Shown: piece by piece, positions 25,978 to 33,886 of the stretch
How the letters are laid out: each line of letters starts with the position of its first letter
How positions within the stretch are numbered: position 1 is the first letter of the stretch
From: Paenibacillus cisolokensis
Lineage (GTDB): Bacteria; Bacillota; Bacilli; Paenibacillales; Paenibacillaceae
DNA: 37,332 bases
NCBI RefSeq assembly: GCF_018403665.1
Contig: NZ_BOVJ01000109.1
Span: 1 to 37,332, forward strand
Reading direction: 5' to 3'
Translations under genes and position numbers: made by a program
Notes under the pieces: model-generated
The model's input: the letters and a program-made list of their open reading frames with translations, nothing else
Databases searched by the model: none
Told to the model about the DNA's origin: nothing

Positions 25978-26162
25978 ATGAGAAAACTGATTGTTCAAGA
26001 GTTGGTCTCGCTGGACGGCTACTTCGCAGGACCAAACGGGGAGATCGATTGGCATGGCGTAGATGACGAGTATGGCGAATACGCGAACGGGCAAAGACGC
26101 TTCGTTCCGGGAGCGTTCAACTGTTTTACCGGCCGCTCGAACGAACATCGGGATCAACATAG
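25978..26162 (+). pseudogene. Internally deleted RibD/dihydrofolate-reductase-like gene (YyaP/YwjB type)
   Basis: The start is intact, with AAGGAGAA upstream and the family N-terminus MRKLIVQELVSLDGYFAGPN then GEIDWHGVDDEYGEYA. After about 38 codons this frame loses all family resemblance. In the frame two bases later, 26086-26162 encodes RAKTLRSGSVQLFYRPLERT and then SGST and a stop; this resembles the last strand of the same family (typically KTFxSGxVxLxYxP). About 110 middle codons are therefore missing and the ends are joined out of frame. The family normally has about 175-190 residues. Unlike other breaks here, no single-base change repairs it. As read, a 70-residue chimera ends at 26190. 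Confidence 0.65.
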
Positions 26163-26170
26163 CGGTACAA

Positions 26171-26225
26171 AACGATCCGGAGCGGGGTAACGTTCTTGGC
26201 GAACGCTTCCCCGCTCCGGATCGTT
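26171..26225. terminator. Long hairpin terminator between the DHFR-like remnant and dnaI
   Basis: AACGATCCGGAGCGGGG (26171-26187) and CCCCGCTCCGGATCGTT (26209-26225) pair perfectly over 17 bp with a 21-base loop that itself contains AACGTTC/GAACG complementarity. It lies six bases beyond the dnaI stop on the minus strand and is followed by short T runs on both strands, so it can end dnaI and the convergent remnant gene. Confidence 0.85.
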
Positions 26226-26231
26226 GCGGTT

Positions 26232-27206
26232 TTAATCGGCGGTTCGGTCCTTCCGCCAGCGCTTGTTCTCGCCGTTCACGGTGACCGGCTCGACGAACGG
26301 GCGGATGCGGTCCATCAGCCGCTGTCCTTTGTGCAGCTCGTCGCCGTCGCGATTGGTAAAGCTGAAATGGCGCTCGAGCGCGTCGAGATCATAATTGGAC
26401 GTATAAAACGTCGGTTTCCGTTCCATCCGGTAGTTCAGAATCGGCCCGAGAACGTGGTCGCGCACCCACGGATTCAGATTCTCCGCGCCGATATCGTCGA
26501 AGACGAGCAGATCGGTCTGCTTCATCAGCTCGACCGTCTCCCGCAGACGGCCGGGCTCGTTCAGCATCGACTTCAAATCTTCGACGAATTCGGGCATGTA
26601 GACGATAATGCCGGAATAGCCCGCTTTGGCCAGCTCGTGCAGCATATAACACATCAGAAACGTCTTCCCGGTGCCGAAGTGGCCGGCCAGGTACAGCCCT
26701 TCCTGCTGCAGCCCTTCGGCTTTCGTCTTGTCGATATAGCGCAGAATGCGCCCGACCGCTTCGCTCCGTTTCAGGTCCGCCGTCAATATTTCGTCCGCCG
26801 AGTAGCCCTGCCGCAGCGCCCGGTCGTCCATATAAAAGCTGCGTATCCGGCTGCGGATGCGTTCCTCATTCCGGCGGGCCAGCAGCTTTTTGCACGCGAC
26901 TTTGCGGTCGACGAGCTGCGCCGGACCGCCCGCACCCCCTTCAAAGGAAAGCAGCGTATAGTGGCCCTCCAGATCGTTGGGACAGCGATCGAGCCCCGGA
27001 CAGGCGGAGCATTGCCGGTATTCTTTCACATATTGATAAACCCGGTTCAGGTTCAGGCGAATGGCATGCTCGTCGAGCTCCGGATGTTTCATGCGCAGCT
27101 TCGCGACGAGCGGGTCGGCCATCAGCTCCGCCACCTTCTTCTCCGTACGCTCGGAGATGGCGCCTCCGCCCCGCCATTGCTTCAACAAATCGCTCAGCGA
27201 TTCCAT
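26232..27206 (-). CDS. dnaI: Primosomal protein DnaI, helicase loader
   Basis: AAA+ helicase loader of 324 residues that delivers the replicative helicase to DnaA/DnaD/DnaB-remodelled origins and restart sites. The N-terminal helicase-binding domain (about 1-120) contains a zinc-binding cluster C-x2-C-x4-C in CSACPGLDRC. The AAA+ domain has Walker A GHFGTGKT, Walker B LLVFDDIGAEN, sensor 1 FYTSNYDL and a C-terminal sensor-2 arginine region (LMDRIRPF). The start ATG follows a perfect AGGAGGTGA placed over the stop of dnaB 14 bases upstream, so the two are translated together. Intact, with no frameshift. Confidence 0.97.
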   Translation of the reverse strand: MESLSDLLKQWRGGGAISERTEKKVAELMADPLVAKLRMKHPELDEHAIRLNLNRVYQYVKEYRQCSACPGLDRCPNDLEGHYTLLSFEGGAGGPAQLVDRKVACKKLLARRNEERIRSRIRSFYMDDRALRQGYSADEILTADLKRSEAVGRILRYIDKTKAEGLQQEGLYLAGHFGTGKTFLMCYMLHELAKAGYSGIIVYMPEFVEDLKSMLNEPGRLRETVELMKQTDLLVFDDIGAENLNPWVRDHVLGPILNYRMERKPTFYTSNYDLDALERHFSFTNRDGDELHKGQRLMDRIRPFVEPVTVNGENKRWRKDRTAD

Positions 27207-27220
27207 TCGCTGTCACCTCC

Positions 27221-28743
27221 TCAGGATTGTCCGTCCAGCTTGCGGGCCAGCTTGCGCAGCTCTTCCAGCCGCTCCGGCGAAATCGAAGCCGTATCGCCGG
27301 TATCCTGAACGATCGGGATCGCCGGCTTGCGCGACCCCGTTCCCCCGTTTCGGCCGGACCTGCTTGCGCGGCTTCTTCCGGCGGCGCCGGTCTTCGCCGC
27401 GGTTTGCTGCCGCTCCTTCTCCGCTTCCAGCCCGATCTGCTCGCGCACGTAGCCGACCGCCTTCTCGAACGTGTCGATCCGCTTGACCAGCATGTTCGCC
27501 GCCACCGCGTCGATAAACGCCCGGGTAACCCGCTGCGCGTCGTTCATGCCGATGACGTAATGGATGAGCACATTGATGACCGGCGCGGGAAGCCGATAAT
27601 TCAGGTCGATGCGCTCGAACACGCGGTCAAGCCATTCCGGCACGGCGCCGGGGAAAAAACGCTGGATAAACCGGGTATGCGGCTCGTTGCGCATCAACAT
27701 GTTGTATTGATGAATATCGCAACGCCCGGCGAGCTGCGCCGGCACGGGCAAATAATGCTCCGCCATGACCGGGAACTCCTCCGGCGCCTGATCGGACGAA
27801 CCCGCCTCCGCCTCGCCCCTGCCCTGCGTGCGCGCCAGATAGCGCTCGCGTTCCTCTTCGCGCTTCCGGTCCTGCCGGTACAGCTGATTCGCCTTCATCT
27901 GCAGCTCGTCGACGAGCAAAGCGCCGTTTGCATCGAACATGCCGTCTTCGTCCAGCAGCCGGCACAGATCCGCCGCATCGAGCGAATACTTGTAGGCGAC
28001 GTAATTCACTTGCGCGAGCATGTCCGCATCGGTCCGCATCCGCTCCACATACCGGCGGTTGGCCGAATTGCGCGGGAACCGCATAATGATGTCCCCGTAT
28101 GCGATGCCCGCCGTCGCAAGCGGCGGAGGCGCGGCGCCCTGGCGATCGGGCGCCACCTCCGCGAGCGCCTGTTCGAGCTCGGAGTCGTACGCATGCGCGT
28201 TAAGCCGGAACAGCTCATAGAACGGGACGGATATGTTCTCCCGCTCCAGCTTCACTTGCGCCAGCTCGTCCGGCTCCTTCGCCGCGAACGACTCCCGCAG
28301 CGCGATGACGGCATATTTGCCGACCTTGTCCGTCAGCAGAAGCGCCAGATGCTGGTTGCGGAAAATTCGTCCGGCGAAAGCGGTGCGATCAGCTCGTATT
28401 CGTAGACGAAATCGTCGTTGTCCGGCACGAACAGCCGGGACGTCTGCAAGAGGCCGACCGCCTCCAGACGGGAGGCGTCCGCGATCAGCCGCTTGCGACC
28501 GCGTTCGTTCATGTCGAGTCCGAGCCCGAGCAGCAGCTTGCGCTGCTGCTCCAGCGACGAATAGCCTGTGCGGCCTTCCGCCACATGATGGTACAGAAGA
28601 CGGTACAGCGAAATCGCGGATGCTCCGATCATCGGCTGATAAACGTGGGACAGCATATGTTCGTCGAGGGGACTTAGCGAAAATCCCCGAAATATGTAGT
28701 AACGGTGATGCTCGGTGAAATGATGCAAATTCGCGATGCGCAT
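27221..28743 (-). CDS. dnaB: Replication initiation and membrane attachment protein DnaB (Firmicutes type), with an apparent frameshift
   Basis: Helicase co-loader in the DnaD/DnaB family that acts with DnaD and DnaI at oriC and in replication restart; it is not the replicative helicase of the same name in E. coli. The N-terminal winged-helix region is MRIANLHHFTEHHRYYIF onward (LSPLDEHMLSHVYQPMIGAS). The DDBH2 (DnaD-like) domain is in the last third (PAPVINVLIHYVIGMNDAQR, FIDAVAANMLVKRIDTFEKA). One extra base in the four-A run 28362-28365 joins PLSPDEF to FRNQHLALLLTDKVGKYAVI, giving 507 residues. The start ATG at 28743 has GGAGAAG upstream. It is followed closely by dnaI. The C-terminal tail is basic and Gly/Arg-rich. 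Confidence 0.93.
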
Positions 28744-28915
28744 GGCATCTTCTCCACTTCTCCATGAGACTTTCTATTATTCTATCATAAACGGGCGGCC
28801 GGAGCGATGCGCTGGAAAGGTTTTATAACCGCGCCGGCGCCGGCCGGCTTCGCGCGTTTCGACGAATTTCTCCTTTGCGCGGCCTGTTCTCGCCCAAAAT
28901 CGCGCACAACAAAAA

Positions 28916-28962
28916 GCGCACGCCAACCGCCTGCGGCATCCCGCTGAAAAGTTGGCGTACGC
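28916..28962 (-). terminator. Rho-independent terminator after yuiB
   Basis: On the minus strand a stem of ACGCCAAC/GTTGGCGT extended by GC pairs (28916-28927 with 28951-28962) is followed by TTTTT (28911-28915). It lies 28 bases after the yuiB stop. The remaining space to the dnaB start (28744-28910) shows no gene. Confidence 0.75.
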
Positions 28963-28989
28963 CTTTGCTTCGAACGAACATGTTCATTG

Positions 28990-29276
28990 TCAAAACATTT
29001 TGTACCCGCCGCGGCGCAGCGCACGGATCGTCCAGCCGCTGAAGTAGGCGCCGACCAGCGCGGCAATAGCCGGCAGCATATCGACAAACGTAAAGGCCGT
29101 AAAGTTTTCGACAAAAGACGCGTCCTCGTTCCAGGTCGCCCATATGCCGAGCGGCAGCAGTACGATGATAAACAAATAAATCGGAAACCATGTCGTTTTC
29201 AAAAGCATATTCAATATGAATCCGATGCCGAACATCATGACAAAAACAGCAGCATCGCCACAATGATTTGCAGCAT
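28990..29276 (-). CDS. yuiB: YuiB-family membrane protein, with an apparent frameshift
   Basis: A 95-residue protein with three hydrophobic segments. After repair it begins MLQIIVAMLLFFVMMFGIGF and continues ILNMLLKTTWFPIYLFIIVL; the C-terminus is GAYFSGWTIRALRRGGYKMF. The FGIGFxLNMLL core and the R-x-L-R-x-x-G-Y-x-M-F tail are characteristic of YuiB of Bacillus. The frame is broken at the five-A run 29242-29246, where one extra base reconnects LLF to FVMMF. Start ATG at 29276 has AAGGGGA upstream. In B. subtilis yuiB lies close to yumC and yumB, and here the related ndh and yumC genes are also near. Function unknown. Confidence 0.85.
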
Positions 29277-29365
29277 GTCGTCTTCCCCTTTCGCTTCTCA
29301 GTACAGTTTAAAGAATGTCTTGGCCGAAGTCAATTTGCGATATCCTTTTGTCACAAGACCGTCAT

Positions 29366-29395
29366 TTGCTCCCGCCGGCCGCATTACGTTACAAT
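29366..29395 (+). promoter_or_regulatory. Candidate hemQ promoter
   Basis: TTGCTC (29366-29371), an 18-base spacer and TACAAT (29390-29395) lie about 57 bases upstream of the hemQ start. yuiB starts divergently about 90 bases to the left. Confidence 0.5.
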
Positions 29396-29452
29396 AACAG
29401 CAACGCAACCATCCGGTACAAACGACCCGGTATTGATAAGGAGTGAACGAAC

Positions 29453-30205
29453 ATGAGTGAAGCGGCACAAACGCTGGAAGGCTGGTATGCGCTGCACGAT
29501 TTTCGCGCCATCGACTGGACGGCCTGGACTTCCGCATCCGAAAGCGAGCGGCAGCAAGCGGCGGAGGAGCTGGAGAGCTTAAGACGGGAGTGGGCCGGCA
29601 CGGAAGAAGCAAAGCAAGGCAGCACCGCTTTCTACGCCATCGTCGGACAAAAGGCGGACTTCATGCTCATGCATCTGCGCGAAACGCTGGAGGAGCTGAA
29701 CGAGCTGGAAACCGCGTTCAACAAAACGTCATTCGCCGCCTTTACCCGGCCGGCGTATTCCTATGTAAGCGTTGTGGAGCTGAGCAACTATATGGGACAA
29801 CCCGGCGTCAACCCGCTGGAAATTCCCGAAGTGGCCGCCCGCCTGAAGCCGATTTTGCCCAAGACGAAGCATGTCTGCTTCTACCCGATGAACAAGCGCA
29901 GAAGCGGCGCGGACAACTGGTATATGCTGAGCATGGATGAACGCCGCGCCATGATGCGCAGCCACGGCATGATCGGCCGCCAATACGCCGGCAAGGTCAA
30001 GCAAATCATTACCGGCTCCGTCGGTTTCGACAATTGGGAGTGGGGCGTCACGCTGTTCGCGGACGATGCGCTGCAATTCAAGAAGCTCGTCTATGAAATG
30101 CGCTTTGACGAGGTCAGCGCCCGCTTCGGCGATTTCGGCGATTTCTACGTCGGCAACCTGCTGACGGATGAAGGACTGCGCCGGATGTTGAGCGTTCGGC
30201 AGTAA
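29453..30205 (+). CDS. hemQ: Coproheme decarboxylase HemQ
   Basis: Final enzyme of the coproporphyrin-dependent heme pathway of Gram-positive bacteria; it converts coproheme to protoheme using H2O2. It has 250 residues with the chlorite-dismutase ferredoxin-like fold. The catalytic Tyr144 is in [12 protein letters not shown] and the axial His171 is in [11 protein letters not shown], as expected for the Bacillus/Geobacillus type. The strong ribosome binding site AAGGAGTGA (29439-29447) precedes the ATG. It lies between yuiB and the respiratory ndh/yumC genes, consistent with heme supply to the cytochromes, including SdhC in this window. Confidence 0.97.
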   Translation: MSEAAQTLEGWYALHDFRAIDWTAWTSASESERQQAAEELESLRREWAGTEEAKQGSTAFYAIVGQKADFMLMHLRETLEELNELETAFNKTSFAAFTRPAYSYVSVVELSNYMGQPGVNPLEIPEVAARLKPILPKTKHVCFYPMNKRRSGADNWYMLSMDERRAMMRSHGMIGRQYAGKVKQIITGSVGFDNWEWGVTLFADDALQFKKLVYEMRFDEVSARFGDFGDFYVGNLLTDEGLRRMLSVRQ

Positions 30206-30223
30206 TCCCGTCTGCGGGACAAC

Positions 30224-30275
30224 AAAGGCTTTGTACGGCAGCCGCCTTTTGCGCGGTGGCCGTACAAAGCCTTTT
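30224..30275 (+). terminator. Rho-independent terminator after hemQ
   Basis: AAAGGCTTTGTACGGC (30224-30239) pairs with GCCGTACAAAGCCTTT (30259-30274), a 16-bp stem followed by a short T run. It begins 18 bases after the hemQ stop; its A-rich left flank also allows termination of the opposing transcript. Confidence 0.9.
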
Positions 30276-30305
30276 CGTTTCGAGTCAGTAAGTCTTCGCG
30301 TCGAA

Positions 30306-30569
30306 TCAGTCTTCGCGCTCTTCCGCGCTTTCCGTCTCCAGCCTTTTGGCCTCCAAATATTCCCGGGTCGCGCGGTCGCGGGCGCGTCCCTTCTCCTTGA
30401 GCCGTTCGATAGCCGGCTGAATGAGCAGGTCGATCTCATGCTGCACCGTATAAGCCAGATCGTAACGGTTCGCCGATTCCAGGAACGCTCCGACTTCCAT
30501 GAGCGCGTTGTACCGGTCAAGCTCGTCTCTCGTCAGCAATCCCCTGACTTGTACGCTGCAGTGGCGCAT
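30306..30569 (-). CDS. Small conserved-looking protein coupled to ndh
   Basis: An 87-residue, charged, mostly helical protein ([20 protein letters not shown] then NALMEVGAFLESANRYDLAY). I do not recognise a family. The start ATG overlaps the ndh stop as TGATG (30567-30571), so it is probably translated by ribosomes finishing ndh, and co-expression with the NADH dehydrogenase is implied. There is no membrane segment or signal peptide. The C-terminal third is basic/acidic (RLKEKGRARDRATREYLEAK). It is not homologous to the DUF1641 or YuzB proteins that sometimes accompany NADH dehydrogenases, as far as I can see. It ends about 30 bases from the hemQ terminator. Confidence 0.7.
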   Translation of the reverse strand: MRHCSVQVRGLLTRDELDRYNALMEVGAFLESANRYDLAYTVQHEIDLLIQPAIERLKEKGRARDRATREYLEAKRLETESAEERED

Positions 30570-31761
30570 CAGAAAAACTTGCCTTTCCGCAGCACGAGCG
30601 GGATGCCGCCGATAATGAACAGATAGCGAAGATCGATCAGCTTCTTCAGCCACGCGGCGACGCGGCCTTTGTATTTCTTCCCGAACGCGATGCCGATCGC
30701 TTCTCCCTTGCCGAGCGAAGCGACAGTTCCTTTATTGTGGAACTCGAATTTTTTGAGCGGCTGATTGCGAATCGAAGCGACGAGATTATGCGCGCAGGTC
30801 ACGCCTTGCTGCATGGCGATTTGCGCGGTCGGCGGATACGGGCGCCCTTCCGGATTGAAGATGATCGAATTGTCGCCGACGATATAGATGTTCTCGTGGC
30901 CGGGGGCGCGCAGAAACTCGTCGACCTTGACGCGGCCGCGCATCGTCTCGAATCCGGCTTCTTCGATCAGCCGGTTGCCCCGGATGCCGCCGGTCCAGAT
31001 CACCGTCTGCGCACGGATCTCTTCACCCTCGCCGACGACAACGCCGTCGGGGGTGCATTCTTTAATGGCCGTCCCGATCCGGAACGTCACGCCTTTTTCC
31101 TCAGCACTTCCATCGCATACTCCACAAGCTCCGGATCGAATCCCGGAAGCGCGGTCGGCGCAGCTTCCACGTTGTAAATTTTGACGAGCGAAGGATCGAC
31201 GTCAAATTGCTTGCACAGCACCGGAATGCGGTCGGCCAGCTCGCCGACGAATTCGATGCCCGTAAAGCCGGCACCGCCGACGACGAACGTCAAATAATCG
31301 GTACGGTGCGGCTCGCGCTTGTAGCGGGCAAAGCAATATTCGATATGTTCGCGGATAAGCCGAACCGAGTTGATGCTGCGAATGTTCATCGCATGTTCGG
31401 CCAGTCCCGGAATGCCGAACGTCTCCGGTTCGCCGCCAAGACCGATCACCAGGTAATCGTAAGACAATGTGCCGTCTTCGAGAATCACCTTTTTGTCCTG
31501 GAGACGGATTTGGACGACCGTCGACTTGACAAAATCGATTTTGAACTCGTCGATCAGCTTGGAAATGCTAACGCGCGCATTCTCCGGATTGTCAGTCCCG
31601 GCAGCCGGCATATGCAGATGTGTCGTAATATAATGGTAGTCATGCTTGTTGACCAGCGTGACGTCGGCCTCGTTATAGTTCAGTTCCTTCTGCAGACGAA
31701 GCGCGGTCAGTACGCCGCCGTAGCCGGCGCCCAGAATGACAATCTTCGGTATATTGCTCAT
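30569..31761 (-). CDS. ndh: Type II NADH dehydrogenase, with an apparent frameshift
   Basis: Monotopic flavoenzyme that oxidises NADH and reduces menaquinone without pumping protons. It has 397 residues when repaired. The FAD motif is [19 protein letters not shown] at the N-terminus; the NADH Rossmann motif is [19 protein letters not shown]. The second FAD segment is [17 protein letters not shown] is the quinone-site motif typical of NDH-2 (AQxAxQQG). The frame breaks at the five-T run 31094-31098: one extra base joins EVLRKK to [13 protein letters not shown]. The C-terminal amphipathic helix region ([20 protein letters not shown]) is membrane-associating. The upstream region has Rex-like operators, and the small gene downstream overlaps by one base. 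Confidence 0.94.
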
Positions 31762-31816
31762 GCAGTATCCCTTCCATTCCCAATTGATCTTTGTTCTGTT
31801 TCTTCATTAAATCATC

Positions 31817-31850
31817 TGTGAAAAACATCACTTTGTGAAAAATTACACAA
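31817..31850. promoter_or_regulatory. Two adjacent Rex-like operators upstream of ndh
   Basis: TTGTGAAAAATTACACAA (31833-31850) matches the Firmicutes Rex consensus TTGTGAAN4TTCACAA with one mismatch. A second weaker site TGTGA-N6-TCACT (31817-31832) is directly adjacent. They lie 56-90 bases before the ndh start. Rex represses respiratory and fermentative genes when NADH is low, and ndh is a known Rex target in Bacillus. The remainder of this 349-base divergent region is AT-rich and holds the yumC promoter. Confidence 0.75.
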
Positions 31851-32034
31851 TCTCGGTTGAAATTATTTTATGTTAGCTTATGCAAATGAATGGCCCGCTA
31901 TCAGGGCATATGACGTTGCCAAAATGCCGTAAAGCGGCACTTCTGCCGTTTGCTTTTGACATCATACAAAGTTTTGGATAAAAGATCAAGGGCAAAATAT
32001 ACGAAAATGTTTAGAATAACATACAAAACTCTTA

Positions 32035-32064
32035 TTTCCTTCGGCTGCCGCATAACGTTATAAT
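32035..32064 (+). promoter_or_regulatory. yumC promoter
   Basis: A perfect TATAAT at 32059-32064 with a weak TTTCCT at 32035-32040 (18-base spacer). The -10 box overlaps the first in-frame ATG (32063), which argues that this ATG is not used as a start. Confidence 0.5.
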
Positions 32065-32110
32065 GAAAAATAATGAAAATTCAAAAGAGAAAGAAGTGGA
32101 GGTGCCACCT

Positions 32111-33109
32111 GTGTCGAATGCGCAACCCGATTCAATTGTCGATTTTATTATTATCGGCGGAGGACCGGCTGGCATGTTCGCCGCTTTCTACGGCGGCATG
32201 CGCCAGGCGTCCGTCAAGCTGATCGAAAGCATGCCTCAGCTCGGCGGCCAACTCGCCGCGCTGTATCCGGAAAAATATATTTACGATGTGGCCGGATTTC
32301 CGAAGGTTACCGCTCAGGAACTGGTTAACCGGCTGCAGAAGCAAATGGAGCTTTTCGATGCGGAGATTTGCCTGGAAGAGCAAGTCGTGCAAGTTATCAA
32401 ACACGACGAGCGGCTGTTCGAGGTCGTGACGGACAAAGGACGCCATTACGCCAAAGCCGTCATCATAACGGCAGGCGTCGGCGCTTTCCAGCCGCGCAGG
32501 CTGGAGCTGCCGGAAGCGGCCGCTTTCGAAAAGAAAAATCTGCATTATTTCGTAGGCGACCTGCAGCAGTTCAAAGGCCAGAAGGTGCTGATTTGCGGCG
32601 GCGGCGATTCGGCGGTCGACTGGGCGTTAATGTTGGAGCCGATCGCGGAAAGCGTGACGCTCATTCACCGGCGTGACCGGTTCAGGGCGCATGAACACAG
32701 CGTTGAGAACTTGATGAAATCGCGCGTCAACGTGCTGACGCCGAAGGAAATTACCGCGCTGCACGGCACCGACCGGATCGAACAGGTCACGATCGGCGAT
32801 ATCAAGACGAAAGAGACGCAGACGATCGATGTCGACGCCGTTATCGTCAATTTCGGTTTCGTCTCGTCGCTCGGCCCGATTGCCGAATGGGGACTGAATA
32901 TCGAAGGCGGCTCCATCGTCGTCGACTCCCGAATGCAAACGAATATCCCCGGCATCTTCGCGGCGGGGGATATTACGACTTATCCCGGCAAGCTCAAGCT
33001 GATCGCCGTCGGCTTCGGCGAAGCGCCTACCGCGATCAACAACGCCAAAGTGTATATCGATCCCGATGCGAGGCTGTCGCCCGGACATAGCAGCAATATG
33101 AAGCTGTAA
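32111..33109 (+). CDS. yumC: Ferredoxin/flavodoxin-NADP+ reductase, thioredoxin-reductase-like
   Basis: Homodimeric FNR of the Bacillus type, exchanging electrons between NADPH and ferredoxin or flavodoxin. The FAD motif is [18 protein letters not shown] (residues 12-29), the NADPH motif [12 protein letters not shown], and the C-terminal FAD segment [20 protein letters not shown]. No redox CxxC is present, as expected for FNR rather than thioredoxin reductase. I chose the GTG at 32111, preceded by GGAGGTG (32098-32104) with 6-base spacing, because it gives 332 residues, the standard length, while the ATG at 32063 overlaps the -10 box. It is divergent from ndh. It could reduce ferredoxin for the P450 at the left end, but this is speculation. 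Confidence 0.95.
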   Translation: MSNAQPDSIVDFIIIGGGPAGMFAAFYGGMRQASVKLIESMPQLGGQLAALYPEKYIYDVAGFPKVTAQELVNRLQKQMELFDAEICLEEQVVQVIKHDERLFEVVTDKGRHYAKAVIITAGVGAFQPRRLELPEAAAFEKKNLHYFVGDLQQFKGQKVLICGGGDSAVDWALMLEPIAESVTLIHRRDRFRAHEHSVENLMKSRVNVLTPKEITALHGTDRIEQVTIGDIKTKETQTIDVDAVIVNFGFVSSLGPIAEWGLNIEGGSIVVDSRMQTNIPGIFAAGDITTYPGKLKLIAVGFGEAPTAINNAKVYIDPDARLSPGHSSNMKL

Positions 33110-33138
33110 CATCCGCCTGAATCCGAATAACGCATGAT

Positions 33139-33209
33139 GGGGTATCCTAACCTTGCCGCACTATTTCCTAAACGTTTTGCCATGTGAAGCGCAGCTAGGA
33201 GGATACCCC
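33139..33209 (+). promoter_or_regulatory. Inverted repeat able to sequester the zinc-ribbon gene's ribosome binding site
   Basis: GGGGTATCC (33139-33147) pairs perfectly with GGATACCCC (33201-33209). The right arm begins within the ribosome binding site AGGAGG (33197-33202) two bases before the start codon ATG at 33212, with a 53-base loop. Pairing would partly mask initiation of the downstream gene. Confidence 0.5.
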
Positions 33210-33211
33210 TT

Positions 33212-33448
33212 ATGTTATGTCCGATCTGCAATGGATTTCAGCAACTGAATGTGAGGTGTGCATCCTGCGGGAAAATGGCGGATGATTGCGGTCGCCCGTC
33301 GGATTGGACAGGGCCGTATGCGCCTTACGAGCCGATTGCCGAGTACGATCCCGTTTCCGCGTCTGCGGACGGTATATGCCGGCATATCGCCTATTGTTCA
33401 CACTGCCGCGATTGGTTTGAGGTATCGGTTGCAAGTTCGCAAATGTGA
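33212..33448 (+). CDS. Small zinc-ribbon protein of unknown function
   Basis: A 78-residue protein. Two CxxC pairs at Cys3/Cys6 and Cys16/Cys19 and a second set Cys56-x-His58 and Cys62-x2-Cys65 suggest two bound zinc ions, or one zinc plus a redox pair. Between them lies DDCGRPSDWTGPYAPYEPI, a motif pattern I associate with a small uncharacterised family in Bacillus and Paenibacillus (CGRLxDxxGPYSPY-like). Strong ribosome binding site AGGAGG at 33197-33202. It is convergent with sda. No partner gene indicates its role. Confidence 0.75.
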   Translation: MLCPICNGFQQLNVRCASCGKMADDCGRPSDWTGPYAPYEPIAEYDPVSASADGICRHIAYCSHCRDWFEVSVASSQM

Positions 33449-33479
33449 TTGGTGTAGCGAGCGGTTGTCAGGGCGTTTG

Positions 33480-33623
33480 TCAGGCGCCGATTTCATAAGC
33501 TTCCGGATTAATTTTTCTCCGCTTCAATTCGATTGCCAGAAGACGAATAAATTCGGGATCCAGCTTGTATTGAATCGCGGCGAAATACGTATCGACCAGA
33601 AGCTCGTCAGAAAGCAGCTCCAT
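33480..33623 (-). CDS. sda: Sporulation checkpoint inhibitor Sda
   Basis: A 47-residue protein, MELLSDELLVDTYFAAIQYK then LDPEFIRLLAIELKRRKINP and EAYEIGA. This has the Sda layout: LSDELL at the N-terminus, an aromatic helix (YF at 13-14), and the second helix LDPEFIRLL-EIKRR. Sda forms a helical hairpin that binds the dimerisation stem of sporulation kinases (KinA/KinB) and blocks phosphate flow to Spo0A when replication is initiating or stalled. The size matches (Bacillus Sda is 46-52 residues). AAGGGGTGGAGG precedes the ATG. Upstream are several DnaA boxes, the regulatory hallmark of sda in Bacillus, which strongly supports the assignment. Confidence 0.9.
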   Translation of the reverse strand: MELLSDELLVDTYFAAIQYKLDPEFIRLLAIELKRRKINPEAYEIGA

Positions 33624-33671
33624 TTCCTCCACCCCTTCCCGGAAAACAATTCCTGAACTTTTTCCATCCTC

Positions 33672-33701
33672 ATCTTAGCATGTCTCGAAACGACGGAACA
33701 A
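33672..33701 (-). promoter_or_regulatory. Candidate sda promoter
   Basis: On the minus strand TTGTTC (complement of 33696-33701), an 18-base spacer and TAAGAT (complement of 33672-33677) lie about 49 bases before the sda start. The nearest perfect DnaA box begins 10 bases upstream of the -35 box. Confidence 0.55.
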
Positions 33702-33710
33702 GCGTTCTAA

Positions 33711-33808
33711 TTATCCACAATATGATGTGGACAGCTTGTGCACAAGATGTGGGTATTCGTCGAAAATAAGGAATCACAATGGGGACAATGTGGATAGTGT
33801 TATTCACA
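33711..33808. promoter_or_regulatory. Cluster of DnaA boxes upstream of sda
   Basis: A perfect box TTATCCACA is at 33711-33719; TTATTCACA, matching TTWTNCACA, is at 33800-33808; CTATCCACA (minus strand, 33789-33797) has one mismatch; TTGTGCACA (33736-33744) and CTGTCCACA (minus, 33726-33734) have one to two. In Bacillus, DnaA directly activates sda through such boxes so that Sda tracks replication initiation and stress. The rest of 33624-33886 is AT-rich and without genes. Confidence 0.85.
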
Positions 33809-33886
33809 ATCGGGTTTGCAGACCATTTTCATAAAAACTTCAATACTATCAAACAATGCTATCAATCTTTTTAATCGTCTATGCTG

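Noticed and set aside
28971..28989. Palindrome GAACATGTTC near the yuiB stop as a LexA box
   Set aside because: The Gram-positive SOS box needs GAAC-N4-GTTC; here the spacing is two bases, and the site is at a gene end rather than a promoter.
33463..33488. Short direct repeat of GTCAGGGCG/GTCAGGCG
   Set aside because: It is only about eight bases, overlaps the sda stop codon and has no further copies nearby.
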